Positions 22,465 through 33,480 of a stretch of DNA of 64,000 nucleotides are shown in pieces; within the stretch, counting starts at the first letter, position 1; the number at the start of each line of letters is the position of its first letter. Origin of the DNA: Pomphorhynchus laevis. Its lineage: Eukaryota > Acanthocephala > Palaeacanthocephala > Echinorhynchida > Pomphorhynchidae. The position numbers and the translations under genes are program-made. Below the pieces are notes generated by a model that saw only the letters and a program-made list of their open reading frames with translations, was not told the origin of the DNA and did no database searches. The stretch is from contig WNNJ02000123.1 in the NCBI GenBank assembly GCA_012934845.2, positions 62,001 to 126,000 on the forward strand. The letters are read 5' to 3'.

Positions 22465-22955
22465 ATTAAATTCGAGGAAATTGATGACTTAAATATCTTC
22501 AATAAAAATTTAGATTTCGAAACATATTTGATGTTTAAGAGTAAATTTGAGTTTACGTGTGGCATGCAATAATGTTATACAGAACATTCAAAAAGTAAAG
22601 GAAATATATCTCTAATGACACCGATTTTTTAAAACGTAGTATTATATTATTGTAATTTGTTTGTGCCGAACATTCCTCGAAAGAACAAAATTCAAATTTG
22701 CAAGATATTTAGGCTGTACTATTAAAGTATATTAATCTAAAGTTTTTTGGAAATACTTGAAATTGGAACAATATAAATTGTAACAATTTATCAAAATGAG
22801 ATGCACGTTTAGCAGAAGTCCAGAGCAAACATGATTCGAATTTTGCATTTTATCAAAAACGTATAAAGAACAAACAAGTTACATTTGACCCGAACGTAAT
22901 CTTTAACATTAAATTTTAATTTTTTAATGTCTGTTCTTTAACCATTATTTCTAAT
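22465..22955. other. AT-rich stretch, nothing recognised
   Basis: No plausible gene or known repeat. Confidence 0.45.
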
Positions 22956-22959
22956 CTTT

Positions 22960-23575
22960 TTTGGATAATGAGACATTACGCATTGCTATCGGTTTGCGAG
23001 CTGGTGCTCGTCTTTGTGAGCCACATCAGTGCAGATGTGTAGCACAAGTTGGTGAGCTTAGTTTGCATGGATTATCCTGCAGATACGCAGAAGGAAGTTG
23101 TCAAGACACGTAAAGCTCAATGACATTTTAAAAAGATCCTTCCGCAATGCAGGTGTCGAATTTTCGCTCGAACACTCATGTCTGGATGGAGGCGACGTAA
23201 AATGTCCAGACAGAGTTACGAACTTTCCATTTTCCCGAGGAATGAGTTTGTGTTGGGATTGTACATGCGTCGACACGTTTGCCTCAAGCGCAATAAACGG
23301 GTCTGCTGTCGAGACAGGATCAGCGGCAACAATGGCAGAAACTTCCAAGCGACGCAAATACGCTTCAATTTCGCACCGATACTTATTCGAACCGATTACT
23401 GTAGAAACGGCTTGAGTCTTTGGGCAGTCAACCAAGACTTTTTTATAATGTATAGACCAACGATTTACGGAAGCCCAGGGGATCGAAGGGAACCATTTTG
23501 GCTAAAACAAAGAATAGGTTTTACGATACAGCGAGGAAACGCCTGCAGCATCATGGGGACTAAGAAGAATAGTTA
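22960..23575 (+). mobile_element. RLE-type LINE, C-terminal endonuclease fragment (family R-b)
   Basis: Forward frames read ETLRIAIGLRAGARLCEPHQ then CRCVAQVGELSLHGLSC, a Cys/His cluster, followed by KLNDILKRSF, CPDRVTNFPFSRGMSLCWDC, TCVDTFASSAIN, AETSKRRKYASIS, FEPITVETA and QRIGFTIQRGNACSI. This order (CxC..H..C, LND, PD...WD.T..DT, KYA, ET, QRGNA) is that of the restriction-like endonuclease at the C-terminus of a non-LTR retrotransposon group common in invertebrates. At least two frame changes; 5'-truncated near 22960. The family differs from the RLE elements at 49.4 and 54-57 kb. Confidence 0.72.
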
Positions 23576-23579
23576 AATT

Positions 23580-24299
23580 GGCTAACCCATGTGGGCATGT
23601 TCTACCTATCAGCTATTGATATTTTTGATTTGTTTATGAAAACAAATTATCACTTATTCGCAATAATAGGTGTCGATAAAAAATCTAATCTTTCCATTCG
23701 CATATATTATGACGAGAACATAAATACTAATAATACCAAATTCTATATATGCACCTTTTCAATTAAGTTATGGGGTAATTGTTTATGGGATACTGATATA
23801 GCACAGCAATAAAAGTGTGATCAGATCGCTGTTTGTAATAACACCAATTTTGCTGATGCGCAAGGTAATGTTGACGATGCTACACTAGTCTGGTGATATA
23901 TTAGTATAAGTAAACTTACGATTAAAACACAATAGATTCGCATTAGTATATTCTTTTTCTTATAAACGTGATGTATTTTCGTATGCAACGCTTCTTGCAA
24001 TAAGTATACACCATTTAATGGATTATGGTCAAGATTCAATGTCACAGGTTTACATTTGCTTGGTATTTCATTAATTCCTGTGATTTTGCGAAACCATTTA
24101 CAGATTTTTAACCCACATTTTACAGAAAATGCGAATCAATCGCGGATATATGAAACACGTTCGGAAGGCAAGCAAATTGAAGTGAAATTTTTTTGAATAA
24201 TTGAGTGAATTTGCTTAATATTAGCGCCATATTTGGCATTGCTTGAGCAATGTTCAGCAACTGTTCAGAAAGAACCTAAGTTTTGTATCAGTCATCTTT
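23580..24299. other. Upstream region of the RCC1 gene
   Basis: No repeat or coding region recognised. It should contain the RCC1 promoter and 5' UTR; I see no convincing TATA box or splice structure. Confidence 0.4.
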
Positions 24300-25571
24300 A
24301 TGTTAAACCAAGCACAGAAGAGAAAATACAAATTAGATGAACAAAATCAGTCTTGCAATAGAGAATCCTTGTCGCCAAAGAAGCGAAAGAAATCTGAAAT
24401 AAAGGAACGCCATACACCTAACAATTACGAATCCAAGCCAGCAAATAAGCAAATTCAAAGGCCGAAAATTGTAATGGTTATGGGGCAAGGAGATGCAGGA
24501 CAATTGGGTCTCGGTCCAAATGTATTTGAAGCAAGAAAACCTCGAATAGTATGTGGACTTCCTGACTCAATCGTAGATATAGCAGCCGGCGGGATGCATT
24601 CGTTAGTGTTAACCAGCTCTGGATCGGTGTATTCTTGGGGGTGCAACGACGAAGGTGCCCTGGGTAGATCGAGTGATATAGACGATGATTATAGTCAACC
24701 TGCACAGGTACAAATAGACGCAAACATCGTGCAGATAAGCGCTGGAGACAGTCATAGCGCAGCCTTATGCAGCGATGGAAATGTATTTATTTGGGGTGTC
24801 TTTCGAGACAAAAACGGTAAAATTGGGTTGATAAACTCAAGCATAGAAATGCTGCCTATTCAGCTACAGACACCAGTTAAGATTAAATGCATTTCATCTG
24901 GATCAGATCATCTGCTGATGTTAGGCTGTGATAAAAAAGTTTACGCAATTGGATGCAGTGAGCAAGGTCAAAGAGGTGACGTTCCCCGAGATAAATGGTT
25001 AACTGTGTTACCGCTTTTTGGTAAAAATAAAATTTGTGTGAACATATGGACTGGGTACTATGCGTCGTTCGTACAGGTCGAGAGCAGCCATGATATTATT
25101 GCTTTTGGATTAAACAATTATTGCCAGTTAGGAATAAATACCAAGGATACAATGGTAAGTAATGGTAAAGCCATCGATCGAGTGATTGCAGGGAGAATTA
25201 AATGTATTAGTTGTGCTGATCATCATACGCTGTCATTGACTTCTAGTGGATTTGTCTATACTGCTGGTCGAAAAGAATATGGTCGTTTAGGAACAGGGGA
25301 TAAAAGTGACAATAAGCAATTCCGAATTGTTAGAAACGGACTACAAAACAGAATTATTTGTCAAATTTCAGCAGGACCGTCAGTATCGTTTGCTGTTAGC
25401 AGACGTGGTTTGTTGTATTCATGGGGTATGGGTGACAATTTATGCACAGGCCGAAGTGAAGATGTTTCTAAACCCGAAAGAGTTGTTAGCGTTTCAACTG
25501 ATTATCATGTTGAAAAAGTTGCTGCCGGAGGACAGCATTGTATTTTACTTTTGTATCTTAGGAAATTGTAA
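24300..25571 (+). CDS. RCC1: RCC1-like Ran guanine nucleotide exchange factor
   Basis: A single uninterrupted exon encodes 423 residues, close to the 421 of human RCC1. It exchanges GDP for GTP on Ran at chromatin, setting the Ran-GTP gradient for nuclear transport and spindle assembly. I chose the ATG at 24300; the frame extends upstream without an ATG. The N-terminus (1-50) is basic, with PKKRKK at 26-31 as a nuclear signal. Seven blades follow, starting MGQGDAGQLGLG near 61, then AAGGMHSLVLTSSG, WGCNDEGALGR, SAGDSHSAALCSDG, GVFRDKNGKIGL, SSGSDHLLML, FGLNNYCQLG, SCADHHTLSLTS, AGRKEYGRLG and AAGGQHCILLL. The GSDHLLML and ADHHTLSL loops correspond to the Ran-facing surface of the family. No frame damage is seen, so it looks functional; an intronless retrocopy cannot be excluded. 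Confidence 0.95.
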   Translation: MLNQAQKRKYKLDEQNQSCNRESLSPKKRKKSEIKERHTPNNYESKPANKQIQRPKIVMVMGQGDAGQLGLGPNVFEARKPRIVCGLPDSIVDIAAGGMHSLVLTSSGSVYSWGCNDEGALGRSSDIDDDYSQPAQVQIDANIVQISAGDSHSAALCSDGNVFIWGVFRDKNGKIGLINSSIEMLPIQLQTPVKIKCISSGSDHLLMLGCDKKVYAIGCSEQGQRGDVPRDKWLTVLPLFGKNKICVNIWTGYYASFVQVESSHDIIAFGLNNYCQLGINTKDTMVSNGKAIDRVIAGRIKCISCADHHTLSLTSSGFVYTAGRKEYGRLGTGDKSDNKQFRIVRNGLQNRIICQISAGPSVSFAVSRRGLLYSWGMGDNLCTGRSEDVSKPERVVSVSTDYHVEKVAAGGQHCILLLYLRKL

Positions 25572-25626
25572 GTCTGTATTTTAAGACAAATGTAATTTTA
25601 TAAATTCAAATTTTAAATGAATTGTG

Positions 25627-25632
25627 AATAAA
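25627..25632 (+). promoter_or_regulatory. Candidate polyadenylation signal of RCC1
   Basis: AATAAA lies 56 bases after the RCC1 stop codon, followed within about 20 bases by a T-rich run. Confidence 0.6.
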
Positions 25633-25639
25633 AATATTA

Positions 25640-26285
25640 TTTTTTTGTGAGTTATAATTAAACAAGGCAAACTGTATTAGAAATTAATTGACTTTTTAAA
25701 AAAGTACAATTAAAATCGTTAAGGTTTATTATTCTATGAGCGGGTACATCTTTTAAAAAACACACAAGCGTAATAAAAAATACAATACATAAAATAGACC
25801 GTTGTGTCTTCGCAGATGACATTTCCCTTATATTTGAATAAGCAATTACCGAGCGCTTACTAAAAATAACGAAAATGATCAAACTGATACAAAAATTATC
25901 CCGCAGACGAATTAAAACATTTGGTGGACCAGCGTTTACGTTTTTTTTGCAAGAAATTGTCCACGTGAACAAAATCAATTCTTTTGGATTTTTAAATGGC
26001 GTTCGTTGGGAGACGTTGCTTATGTACAAAAACACGATCAGAAATTAATTGAACAGAAAAATCAATGAAATTTAAAAATAAAAAGATCAGAAAGGTATTT
26101 TTGGACGCTCATAGTTCGTTGGACCCTAATATTGGTTGTAATTTTTTCATCGCCGCTTCTAGAGATGATATGATAGAGAGTTTGCTACACATTATCGGAA
26201 TAAAGGAAAATTCTTCTGGAAGTTTTACATGGCTACCTAATGGAAATATTTTGGAAGGCACCTTCAAACAAGTGAAATGTTTTTT
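25640..26285. other. Intergenic stretch after RCC1
   Basis: Short frames occur on both strands (for example 26065-26285 forward, SSLDPNIGCNFFIAASRDDM), but I recognise none and codon use gives no clear support. It may hold decayed element sequence upstream of the X copy. Confidence 0.35.
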
Positions 26286-26595
26286 GAAAATTAAAAGCAC
26301 CCTCTACCATCCGTTTGGTAGAGGAGTTAGGGGCCGAAACCTGATAGCATAGCAGTTCCTACTGATGACCTCTAATTCTTGTTCTGATACAACGTCTGTT
26401 ATTTATTAGTCTATTCATAAAAATGACGTTTATTTTAAATTTTATTTTTTATTATTTATTTTTATTTTTTTTAACTTGATTTAAATTATAGAGAATCTAA
26501 AAACAATTTTTAATTTTATTATTTAATTATTAAATTTTGATTTAGCATTATTATGTTTTGTTTAATATTGGTATTTAATATTTAATATTTGTTCA
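26286..26595 (+). mobile_element. Repeat family X, copy 2 (subtype b)
   Basis: Starts with GAAAATTAAAAGCACCCTCT and a small hairpin (CCTCTACCA/TGGTAGAGG), then the conserved X block GGAGTTAGGGGCCGAAAC...CTGATGACCTCTAATTC and the AT-rich 3' part. The same head (AAAGCACCCTCTACCATCCG) occurs in the reverse copy at 33.46 kb but not in copies 1 and 3, so X has at least two subtypes. Confidence 0.6.
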
Positions 26596-26602
26596 ATATT
26601 AA

Positions 26603-26645
26603 TATCATTAATATTGGTTTTGTAACAAAACCAATATTAATGATA
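26603..26645. repeat. Perfect 19-bp snap-back at an X 5' junction
   Basis: 26603-26621 is the exact reverse complement of 26627-26645 around the loop GTAAC. The right arm is the natural X sequence (compare 19585-19600 on the reverse strand); the left arm is an inverted copy of it at the truncation point of X copy 3. Confidence 0.85.
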
Positions 26646-27365
26646 AAGAAGGTGTATATCTAGATATGAACATTAAATTAACATTAACTAAAACTACTAT
26701 TAATTTATATCGTAAAGATGACATATTTAAATTTACAAGAAACATATTTTTGCATGAGCATTCATGCATACCGTATAATATAAAATATAATACATTAAAT
26801 AATGAAATTTTAAGAATTGCAACAATATGTAATGATATTGGCTTCAAAATCATTTAAATAATTTAATAGATACATATTTTAAACTATGTTACTATAAAAA
26901 TAACATCAAGCAGAAAATAGTAAAATATATAAATCAACACAATAATATAAAGAATAAATTCAAACTCTTAAGTGGCAAATTTTTATGGATGGATAATAAA
27001 TAATATACTTTGCATTAGAATAAGATACTAGATAGTTATTTCAGAGGAAATACATCATTAGCATGTATTTGGCCCCGCTGCTATGTTGGGTAGAGAAGTT
27101 AGGGGCCGAAACCTGATAGCATAGCAGTTCCTCCCGATGACCTCTAATTCTTATTCTACTACAACGTCTGTTATTTATTAGTCAATTCATAAAAATGACG
27201 TTTATTTTAAATTTCAATTTTTTATTTTAACTTGATTTAAATTATATAAAATGTTAAAACAATTTTTAATTTTATTATTTAATTATTAAATTTTGATTTA
27301 GCATTATTATGTTTTGTTTAGTTTATAATTATATTAAATACGTAGACTCAGTTAGCTGATTTGAT
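26603..27365 (+). mobile_element. Repeat family X, copy 3
   Basis: Carries the X ORF (about 26646-27000) with the same wording as 19214-19690 (YLDMNI, INLYRKDDIFKF, IPYNIKYNTLNNEILRIATICND) but with a frame break near 26850. Next come TAGTTATTTCAGAGGAAATA and GGCCCCGCTGCTATG, then the conserved block at 27090-27150 and the terminus TAGACTCAGTTAGCTGATTT near 27345-27365. Confidence 0.65.
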
Positions 27366-27462
27366 TTCTTTATAGGTTCTAACAAAGAGACATTATTTGC
27401 TTGTCGATATTATTATATGTCAATATTTTAATATATTAATCCATCAATATTTTTATATTATA

Positions 27463-27722
27463 AACCTGATAGCATAGCAGTTCCTCCTGATGACCTCTAA
27501 TTCTTATTCTGATACAACGTCTGTTATTTATTAGTCAATTCATAAAAATGACTTTTTTTTAAATTTCAATTTTTTATTTTAACTTGATTTAAATTATAGA
27601 AAATCTAAAAACAATTATTAATTTTATTTAATTATTACTTTTTGATTTAGCATTATTATGTTTTGTTTAGTTTATAATTATATTAAATACGTAGACTCGG
27701 TTAGCTTATTTAATTTATCATT
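27463..27722 (+). mobile_element. Repeat family X, copy 4
   Basis: Truncated inside the conserved block (begins AAACCTGATAGCATAGCAG) and runs to TAGACTCGGTTAGCTTATTT. The Gypsy element starts 24 bases further on. Confidence 0.65.
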
Positions 27723-27745
27723 CTTATTATTTGTTTTCTTATTCA

Positions 27746-28119
27746 TGGTTCGCGGAACTTATCGTCAAGGATGGCAAGTGCAAAGTCGAACGATTGAGAA
27801 TCTTAGATTAATTTGTACAGTCGCGACGACAGTAGATTTACCAACACAAACTTCTTTTGTTCGTCTGTTACAGTGCCCTGCAATGAGACGAAGTTCAGCA
27901 GCTTCTGACGTCAGTGATTCCATTCGTCCTGGACATCGGATGCATCCGGATCGAGGTTAAATTGTTGCAGAATTATAAGTTTGTCCATCGATACAATTAA
28001 TTCGAATAAATTGAAGAGATCGAACACTAGAGGTTTTATTCGAATTAATCTACAATATGTAAATATTATAATATGTAAATAGTTTAACAAATAGTTCAAC
28101 TAAAGGAATGCTTATGACA
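27746..28119 (-). repeat. Gypsy 3' LTR
   Basis: 374-base long terminal repeat, with TG...CA ends when read on the reverse strand. It is paired with 31502-31875 and preceded by a purine-rich tract at the internal side. Confidence 0.9.
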
Positions 28120-31100
28120 TTCTTCCTCCGTCCGTATTCATTGAGGTATCTAGGAGGTTTTCTCGTTAGAGTTCCTCGTCGCAAGATATTTGTGTTTTCC
28201 TTTTGAACGGGAATGCTCTCTACTTAAACATCGCTAGTTTCCTGTTCTTGCATCGTATCGGTATCATGCTGATTCGGTTTCCTCGGACTGTTTAAGTCGG
28301 GACTTTGCTGTGGCAGGTCCTGAATTTCTCGATGTTGCTCAGGTATGAAGTTGTTTTCAGGGTCATGTTCATTCGTTGGGTACCTTGCCAATCGTCTCGT
28401 TGACACGTTCACTTCTTCTCCATTTAGTTTCCGAACTGTATCATAGTGTCCATTTGATTGAACGATTTCGACTTGTGAGAATGCCTGGTACGATTTGGCT
28501 CTTGAGTTTTGTCAGAGAAGAACATTTTCACCGTTGACCAACCTGACGGGGACGTTGTAAATTTTTTTTGAATTTCGCTTGAATGAGGAGAACAGGCGTT
28601 GGTGAGGTGTCTCACCAGTCGATGTGCATAACAAGGAACGCAAAGACGATAGGACTCGTGGCAATACGAGTTCCCATTCACTCGTTGGTTTCTTGATTGT
28701 TTTAAGAGCGAGAAGAATAGTCTTCTGCACAATTCCGACAAAGCGCTCTGCTTGGCCGTTACCGCGAGGGTTATAGCTAGAAATTCTAGTGCAGCTTATT
28801 CCTCGACAGTTTAAGTACGTTCTAAACTTATTTGATTGGAAACATGACGCTTGATCACTGTGCACGCTAGCCGGGTACCCGAAAACACCGAATATTTGAT
28901 TGAGGGAAGTGATAAGAGATGCCGAAGATGTATCTCTACATGGAATTCTAAAGGGGAAACGTGAATATTCATCGACCACACAAAGGATGTATTTGTTATA
29001 TGTAGTGGACGCCAAGGGTCCCTTAAAGTCGATGCTTAGTCGCTCGAACGGTTGCGTTGCCTTTATGACATGCGCTGTTTCCGGTTTGCCATATTGTGGT
29101 TTCAACTCAGCGCATATTTTACAAGATAAGACTGTGTCGGTTACGTCATTTTTGTCGTAGGGGAGTTCGTGAGCACGTACGTAATGAAACAGTCGTGTAA
29201 TTCCCGGATGACACAGTGACTCATGTAGGCATTTGAGGTCATTTGTCGTTTTGCAAGAAGAACAAGTTATCCTTGACATGGCGTCTGCAGCTTGATTGTT
29301 TTTGCCCGGTCGATATTCAATTTGGAAATTGTACGGCGATAATTCGATTCGCCATCGAGCAATCTTGTCGCTTTTAATACGATTCAACTGTTTTTGACGA
29401 ACATAAACGACACAGATCGTTGGTCGGTAATCACCACGAAATGTCATCCCAACAGGAAATGTTTCCAGTATTTTAAGGCTTCTACAATAGCAAAGGCCTC
29501 CTTTTCTACACTTGATTGTCGTAGTGCCGTTTTGGGCAGGGATCTGGAAAAAAAATTCGATTGGTTGATTGACTTGACTGATCACAGCGCCGATTGATGA
29601 GTAAGATGCATCAGTTTCAACGGTTAATGGAAGAGTAGGATCGTAAGCACAGAGGAATGATTTTGAAATTTCCATCTTGATTTCCTCAATCTGTTTGATG
29701 ACGGTACGTTCAAGGGGAAGCATTTCGATTCAACTAATGGACGTATCTTTGTCGAGAAAAAAGCAATCCATCTAGAATAGTATGCGAGCATTCCAAGCAG
29801 TCTTTTCAGTGATGCTTGATCGTTAGGAGTTGGGTAGGAAATGAGAGGCTTGATTCTCTGGATATCAGGCTTAATACATCCATGTTGTATATTGTAGCCA
29901 AGGAAGTTTAGTTGCGTTTTGCTCAAACGAGACTTTTCGGAAGCGAATTTGATATTCAGTCGGTTGGCAACACTCATTAGGCGACTTAGTCTGTTGTCGT
30001 GTTCCTTGACGTCTTTACCGCATACCATTATGTCGTCCATATACGCAAAAACTCCTTCGAGTTTATTATCGTCAATCAATTTGTTTATTAAACGCTGAAA
30101 AACGAAAACGGCGTTTGTGAGTCCGAATGGAATTCGTTGAAATTCATACAGACGACCTGAGGCTTCGAATGCCGTATATTGCATATCTTCCTCGAGCAAA
30201 GGGATTTGATAGTACGCACTAGTTAGATCGAGTGTGGAAAATACAACATGTGTTGCTATTTTCGAGATTAGACTGTCGATGTTAGGCAAAGGGTACGCGT
30301 CCAGTGTCGTATAGCGATTAATGGTCTGGGAATAGTCGACAACCATTCTTCGTTTGCCATTTCGATTTGTAACGACGAGAACTTGCGGGCGCCAGGGTGA
30401 TCTACTTTTGCGGATGACGCCGGACTTCAGCAGTTTTGCAATTTCGTTTCGTGTAAATTCGGCATTTGGTTGTGCTTGTCTTCTCGATTTTGTGACGACA
30501 GGAATAAGCTCTCTGGGTAGGTTTGAAAATAGTGTTAGTGGTTGAATGTTAATAACAGGTGCAGGTGTTACACTTGCAAGTGTTAATCCAGGCAGATTTC
30601 CTCCAAAAGGGAATGTAATCGATTCATGTCTTCTCATAAATTCTCTACCCAGTATGGCTTCGGAGCATAAAGACGACAGTGTCAAAAAGCGGCAGTGTGG
30701 ATAGGTCTTATTTTCCAGTTCTATATCTACTGTACACTGCTTTGTAATCGTGGCCTGGGAAGACGATGAAGCCATATAGACAGTTTTGCGACAAGGTGAC
30801 AATTGTAGTTTTAATGTTCGTGCAATTTTTGAATCTATGAAGTTGTCTGAGCTTCCGGTATCGAGTAGACAATTAATTCGTTGGCCATTGATAGTGATAT
30901 GAGTAGTTGAAGTTAGTTCTTCGGAATTTGGTTGGGACAAGAGACATAATGCTGAAGCCGTCGATGCCGAATATTTTCCTTTAGATTTGCATACCTTTGC
31001 GAAGTGACCATGTTTCGAACAATTGTTGCACGTGACAGTACGGGCAGGACATTTAGGACGAGGATGGCAACGGTTACCACAAAAATAGCACAACTTGGTG

Positions 31101-31501
31101 TCTTTGTTACGCAATGCTGCGTTGATCGATTGCTCGTCCAGAGCGTCGGAAACATTTGTCTCATTTTTGTTGCCTCCAGAAATAGTTGCCAGCATTGTTG
31201 TCTCATCGTTTGAATTGAAGATTGACGCTTGCTGTTGGGCAGCCTCTAGAGATGTAGCCATCAAAACGATTTCATCGAAATATGTTTTGTTTGATTCTAA
31301 TATTCTCTCACGAATATAGGAATTGAGAAGTCTCTGGACAAGGGCGTCGATTATATGGCTTTGACGATTGGTGTCAGCGTCGACATTTTCAAAATTACAC
31401 TTGTCGGCCGAATCATCGAGTTTTCTAACGAACTGCGGATTAGTCAGGGTTTTGTCTTGTCGACACGTGTGCAATTGAAATCAAGTGAAAACTGTATTTA
31501 A

Positions 31502-31875
31502 TGGTTTGCGGAACTTTTCGTCAAGGATGGCAAGTGCCGAGTCGAACGATTGAGAATCTTAGATTAATTTGTACAGTCGCGACGACAGTAGATTTACCAA
31601 CACAAACTTCTTTTGTTCGTCTGTTACAGTGCCCTGCAATGAGACGAAGTTCAGCAGCTTCTGACGTCAGTGATTCCATTCGTCCTGGACATCGGATGCA
31701 TCCGGATCGAGGTTAAATTGTTGCAGAATTATAAGTTTGTCCATCGATACAATTAATTCGAATAAATTGAAGAGATCGAACACTAGAGGTTTTATTCGAA
31801 TTAATCTACAATATGTAAATATTATAATATGTAAATAGTTTAACAAATAGTTCAACTAATGGAATGATTATGACA
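31502..31875 (-). repeat. Gypsy 5' LTR
   Basis: 374-base LTR, the partner of 27746-28119. The few differences cluster near the two ends of the repeat. Confidence 0.9.
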
Positions 31876-31934
31876 ATAAAATATGTAGAATTTTTGTTTT
31901 TATATATTTTTTATTTTCAATTTTATGTGGTTGT

Positions 31935-32410
31935 ATTACATGGCGTCTCTTCTACCAAAATAAAGCTTAAGAGACTAGCACTCTCTACACTTTCCTCCAT
32001 TTTGAAGCCTCAACCACTCCCCATCTTTACGAGTCGACTAAAATATCTATGGTTCACCGTTACAGTGAATTGGTCGGCGAAATCTGACTTGGATATACTC
32101 AAACGTATCATGACGAAAGCTAGACGAGCCCTAAAACAGGCTCATCATCTATCTTTGAATGGGAAAACCAAGTGCGCCTATGGGGTACTTGGGCTATTTC
32201 AAGATTAGTCTTCTTTTCAAGAGTGCATTCCCTAAAGCAAAGACCAAGGCTTCTTAAGCTTCTTGTCTCTTGTTTACCCAGCATAGTCCGCCTCGACTGG
32301 ATTCTTCGTGGGAGGGGGTGAAAGACCCCTGATGATTCAGTGGGAAGGCGGCGTGCTGGTGTGACTCGAGGGTTCAGATCCCACTGGACCTGAGGCCGTT
32401 AATGGTATTA
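31935..32410 (+). mobile_element. LINE D 3' fragment
   Basis: Encodes KIKLKRLALSTLSSILK, SRLKYLWFTVTVNWSAKSDLD and RRALKQAHHLSLNGKTK, matching the end of ORF2 and 3' region of LINE D at 57.45-57.85 kb in the other orientation. The 3' UTR ends GACCTGAGGCCGTTAATGG, a string also present at about 49070. 5'-truncated. Confidence 0.8.
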
Positions 32411-32416
32411 CTGTAA

Positions 32417-32520
32417 AGATATCGAACACTATAGGTTTTATTCGAATTAATCCACAATATGTAAATATTATAATATGTAAATAGTTTAACAAATAGTTCA
32501 ACTAAAGGAATGATTATGAC
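32417..32520 (-). repeat. Partial Gypsy LTR
   Basis: About 104 bases match the end of the 374-base LTR (TCGAACACTA... to ...GATTATGACA). It lies beyond a LINE D fragment, about 540 bases from the 5' LTR. It is a fossil piece of the same family. Confidence 0.85.
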
Positions 32521-32524
32521 AGAT

Positions 32525-33160
32525 GTCTTTTCATTTTCTCAATCAGATTAGATTTTGTTGAATATTTAAAATCTTGTTCTACTTTTATAATAAAACTAAA
32601 TAAAACTAAAACCACCACAGCCTGAACTTGGTAGTAGTTTGCCATTGCAATATTTTTTTAAATAAAATTCAAAAAAATCCTTTGTGCTAATTGACAATTG
32701 GAATGGGAGTGTTCTAAAAGTAATTGATCAACACCAGTTATTTTTAATTGTATCGTTTCCTTGCTAAAAGTAAATGAAAGTCAATCAGCACCATAAAATT
32801 TTAATTTGTTCTCAATCAAGAATAGTGTAAGAATTTTTGCATTATGGTCTTTTTAGGATATGAAATCAATAAAATTTTACAAACAAACATTTATTCGAAA
32901 TTACATCTCAATATTGAAAGATGATTTCATTTTTCAAAATGAAACTTGTTTTCGAAACCTGATATTTATGGAATTAATAGCAACCTTAAACATTAAAAGT
33001 TATACATTCAGATGGATGAATGTATTTATTTGCTCAAGCAGTTTTTCTATGTTTTGCTTTGGCGAGTTCATCGTTCATGCCCTTGGTTGCATCTAATTTG
33101 TTTCATCATTTTGTTTTAAAAACAAGTTTTGAGGAAAATGCTATCTAACACCCATGTGAT
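32525..33160. other. Stretch without recognised content
   Basis: Only short unsupported frames on both strands; no repeat family was identified. Confidence 0.4.
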
Positions 33161-33164
33161 TATA

Positions 33165-33480
33165 AATAAAATTAAATAAGCTAACTGAGTCTACGTATTT
33201 TATATTGCAAATTAAAAATAATGCAAAATAAAAGTTAAATAGTTAAATAATAAAAAATTAATTAATAATAAATAATTGTTATAAGATTTTATATAATTTA
33301 TATCAAGGTGAATTATAAACTGAAATTAAAAATAAAAATCAATTTTTATGAATTGACTAATAGATAACAAGCTATGTATCAGAATAAGAATTATAGGTCA
33401 TCAGGAGGAACTGCTATGTTATCCAGTTTCGGCCCCTAACTCCTCTACCCAACGGATGGTAGAGGGTGCTTTTAATTTTC
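33165..33480 (-). mobile_element. Repeat family X, copy 5 (subtype b)
   Basis: Reverse copy with the terminus at 33175-33195 (AGCTAACTGAGTCTACGTAT) and the conserved block at 33385-33450, ending in the subtype-b head shared with copy 2. Confidence 0.65.

Larger units (their letters stand above)
27746..31875 (-). mobile_element. Gypsy-family LTR retrotransposon, young but broken
   Basis: About 4.1 kb Gypsy/Ty3 element on the reverse strand between two 374-base LTRs that differ at only about six positions (roughly 98% alike), so the insertion is recent. Parts in order: gag C-terminal region with CCHC knuckles (CYFCGNRCHPRPKC, CNNCSKHGHFAKVC), protease (LLDTGSSDNFID), reverse transcriptase (FAYMDDIMV), RNase H and integrase, then the polypurine tract. 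It is shorter than an autonomous element and is broken, with a few breaks. I see no clear target-site duplication. Confidence 0.9.

Noticed and set aside
23058-23435. Reverse-strand 125-residue protein
   Set aside because: It is antisense to the RLE endonuclease motifs on the forward strand, which match a known family layout.
25658-26035. Reverse-strand 125-residue frame after RCC1, possibly a membrane protein
   Set aside because: Hydrophobic runs are expected from AT-rich sequence; no family likeness, no supporting start or splice context.
32340-32410. SINE with tRNA B box (GGGTTCAGATCCCACT)
   Set aside because: The sequence is part of the LINE D 3' UTR, seen again at other LINE D ends, and no box A is at the right distance.
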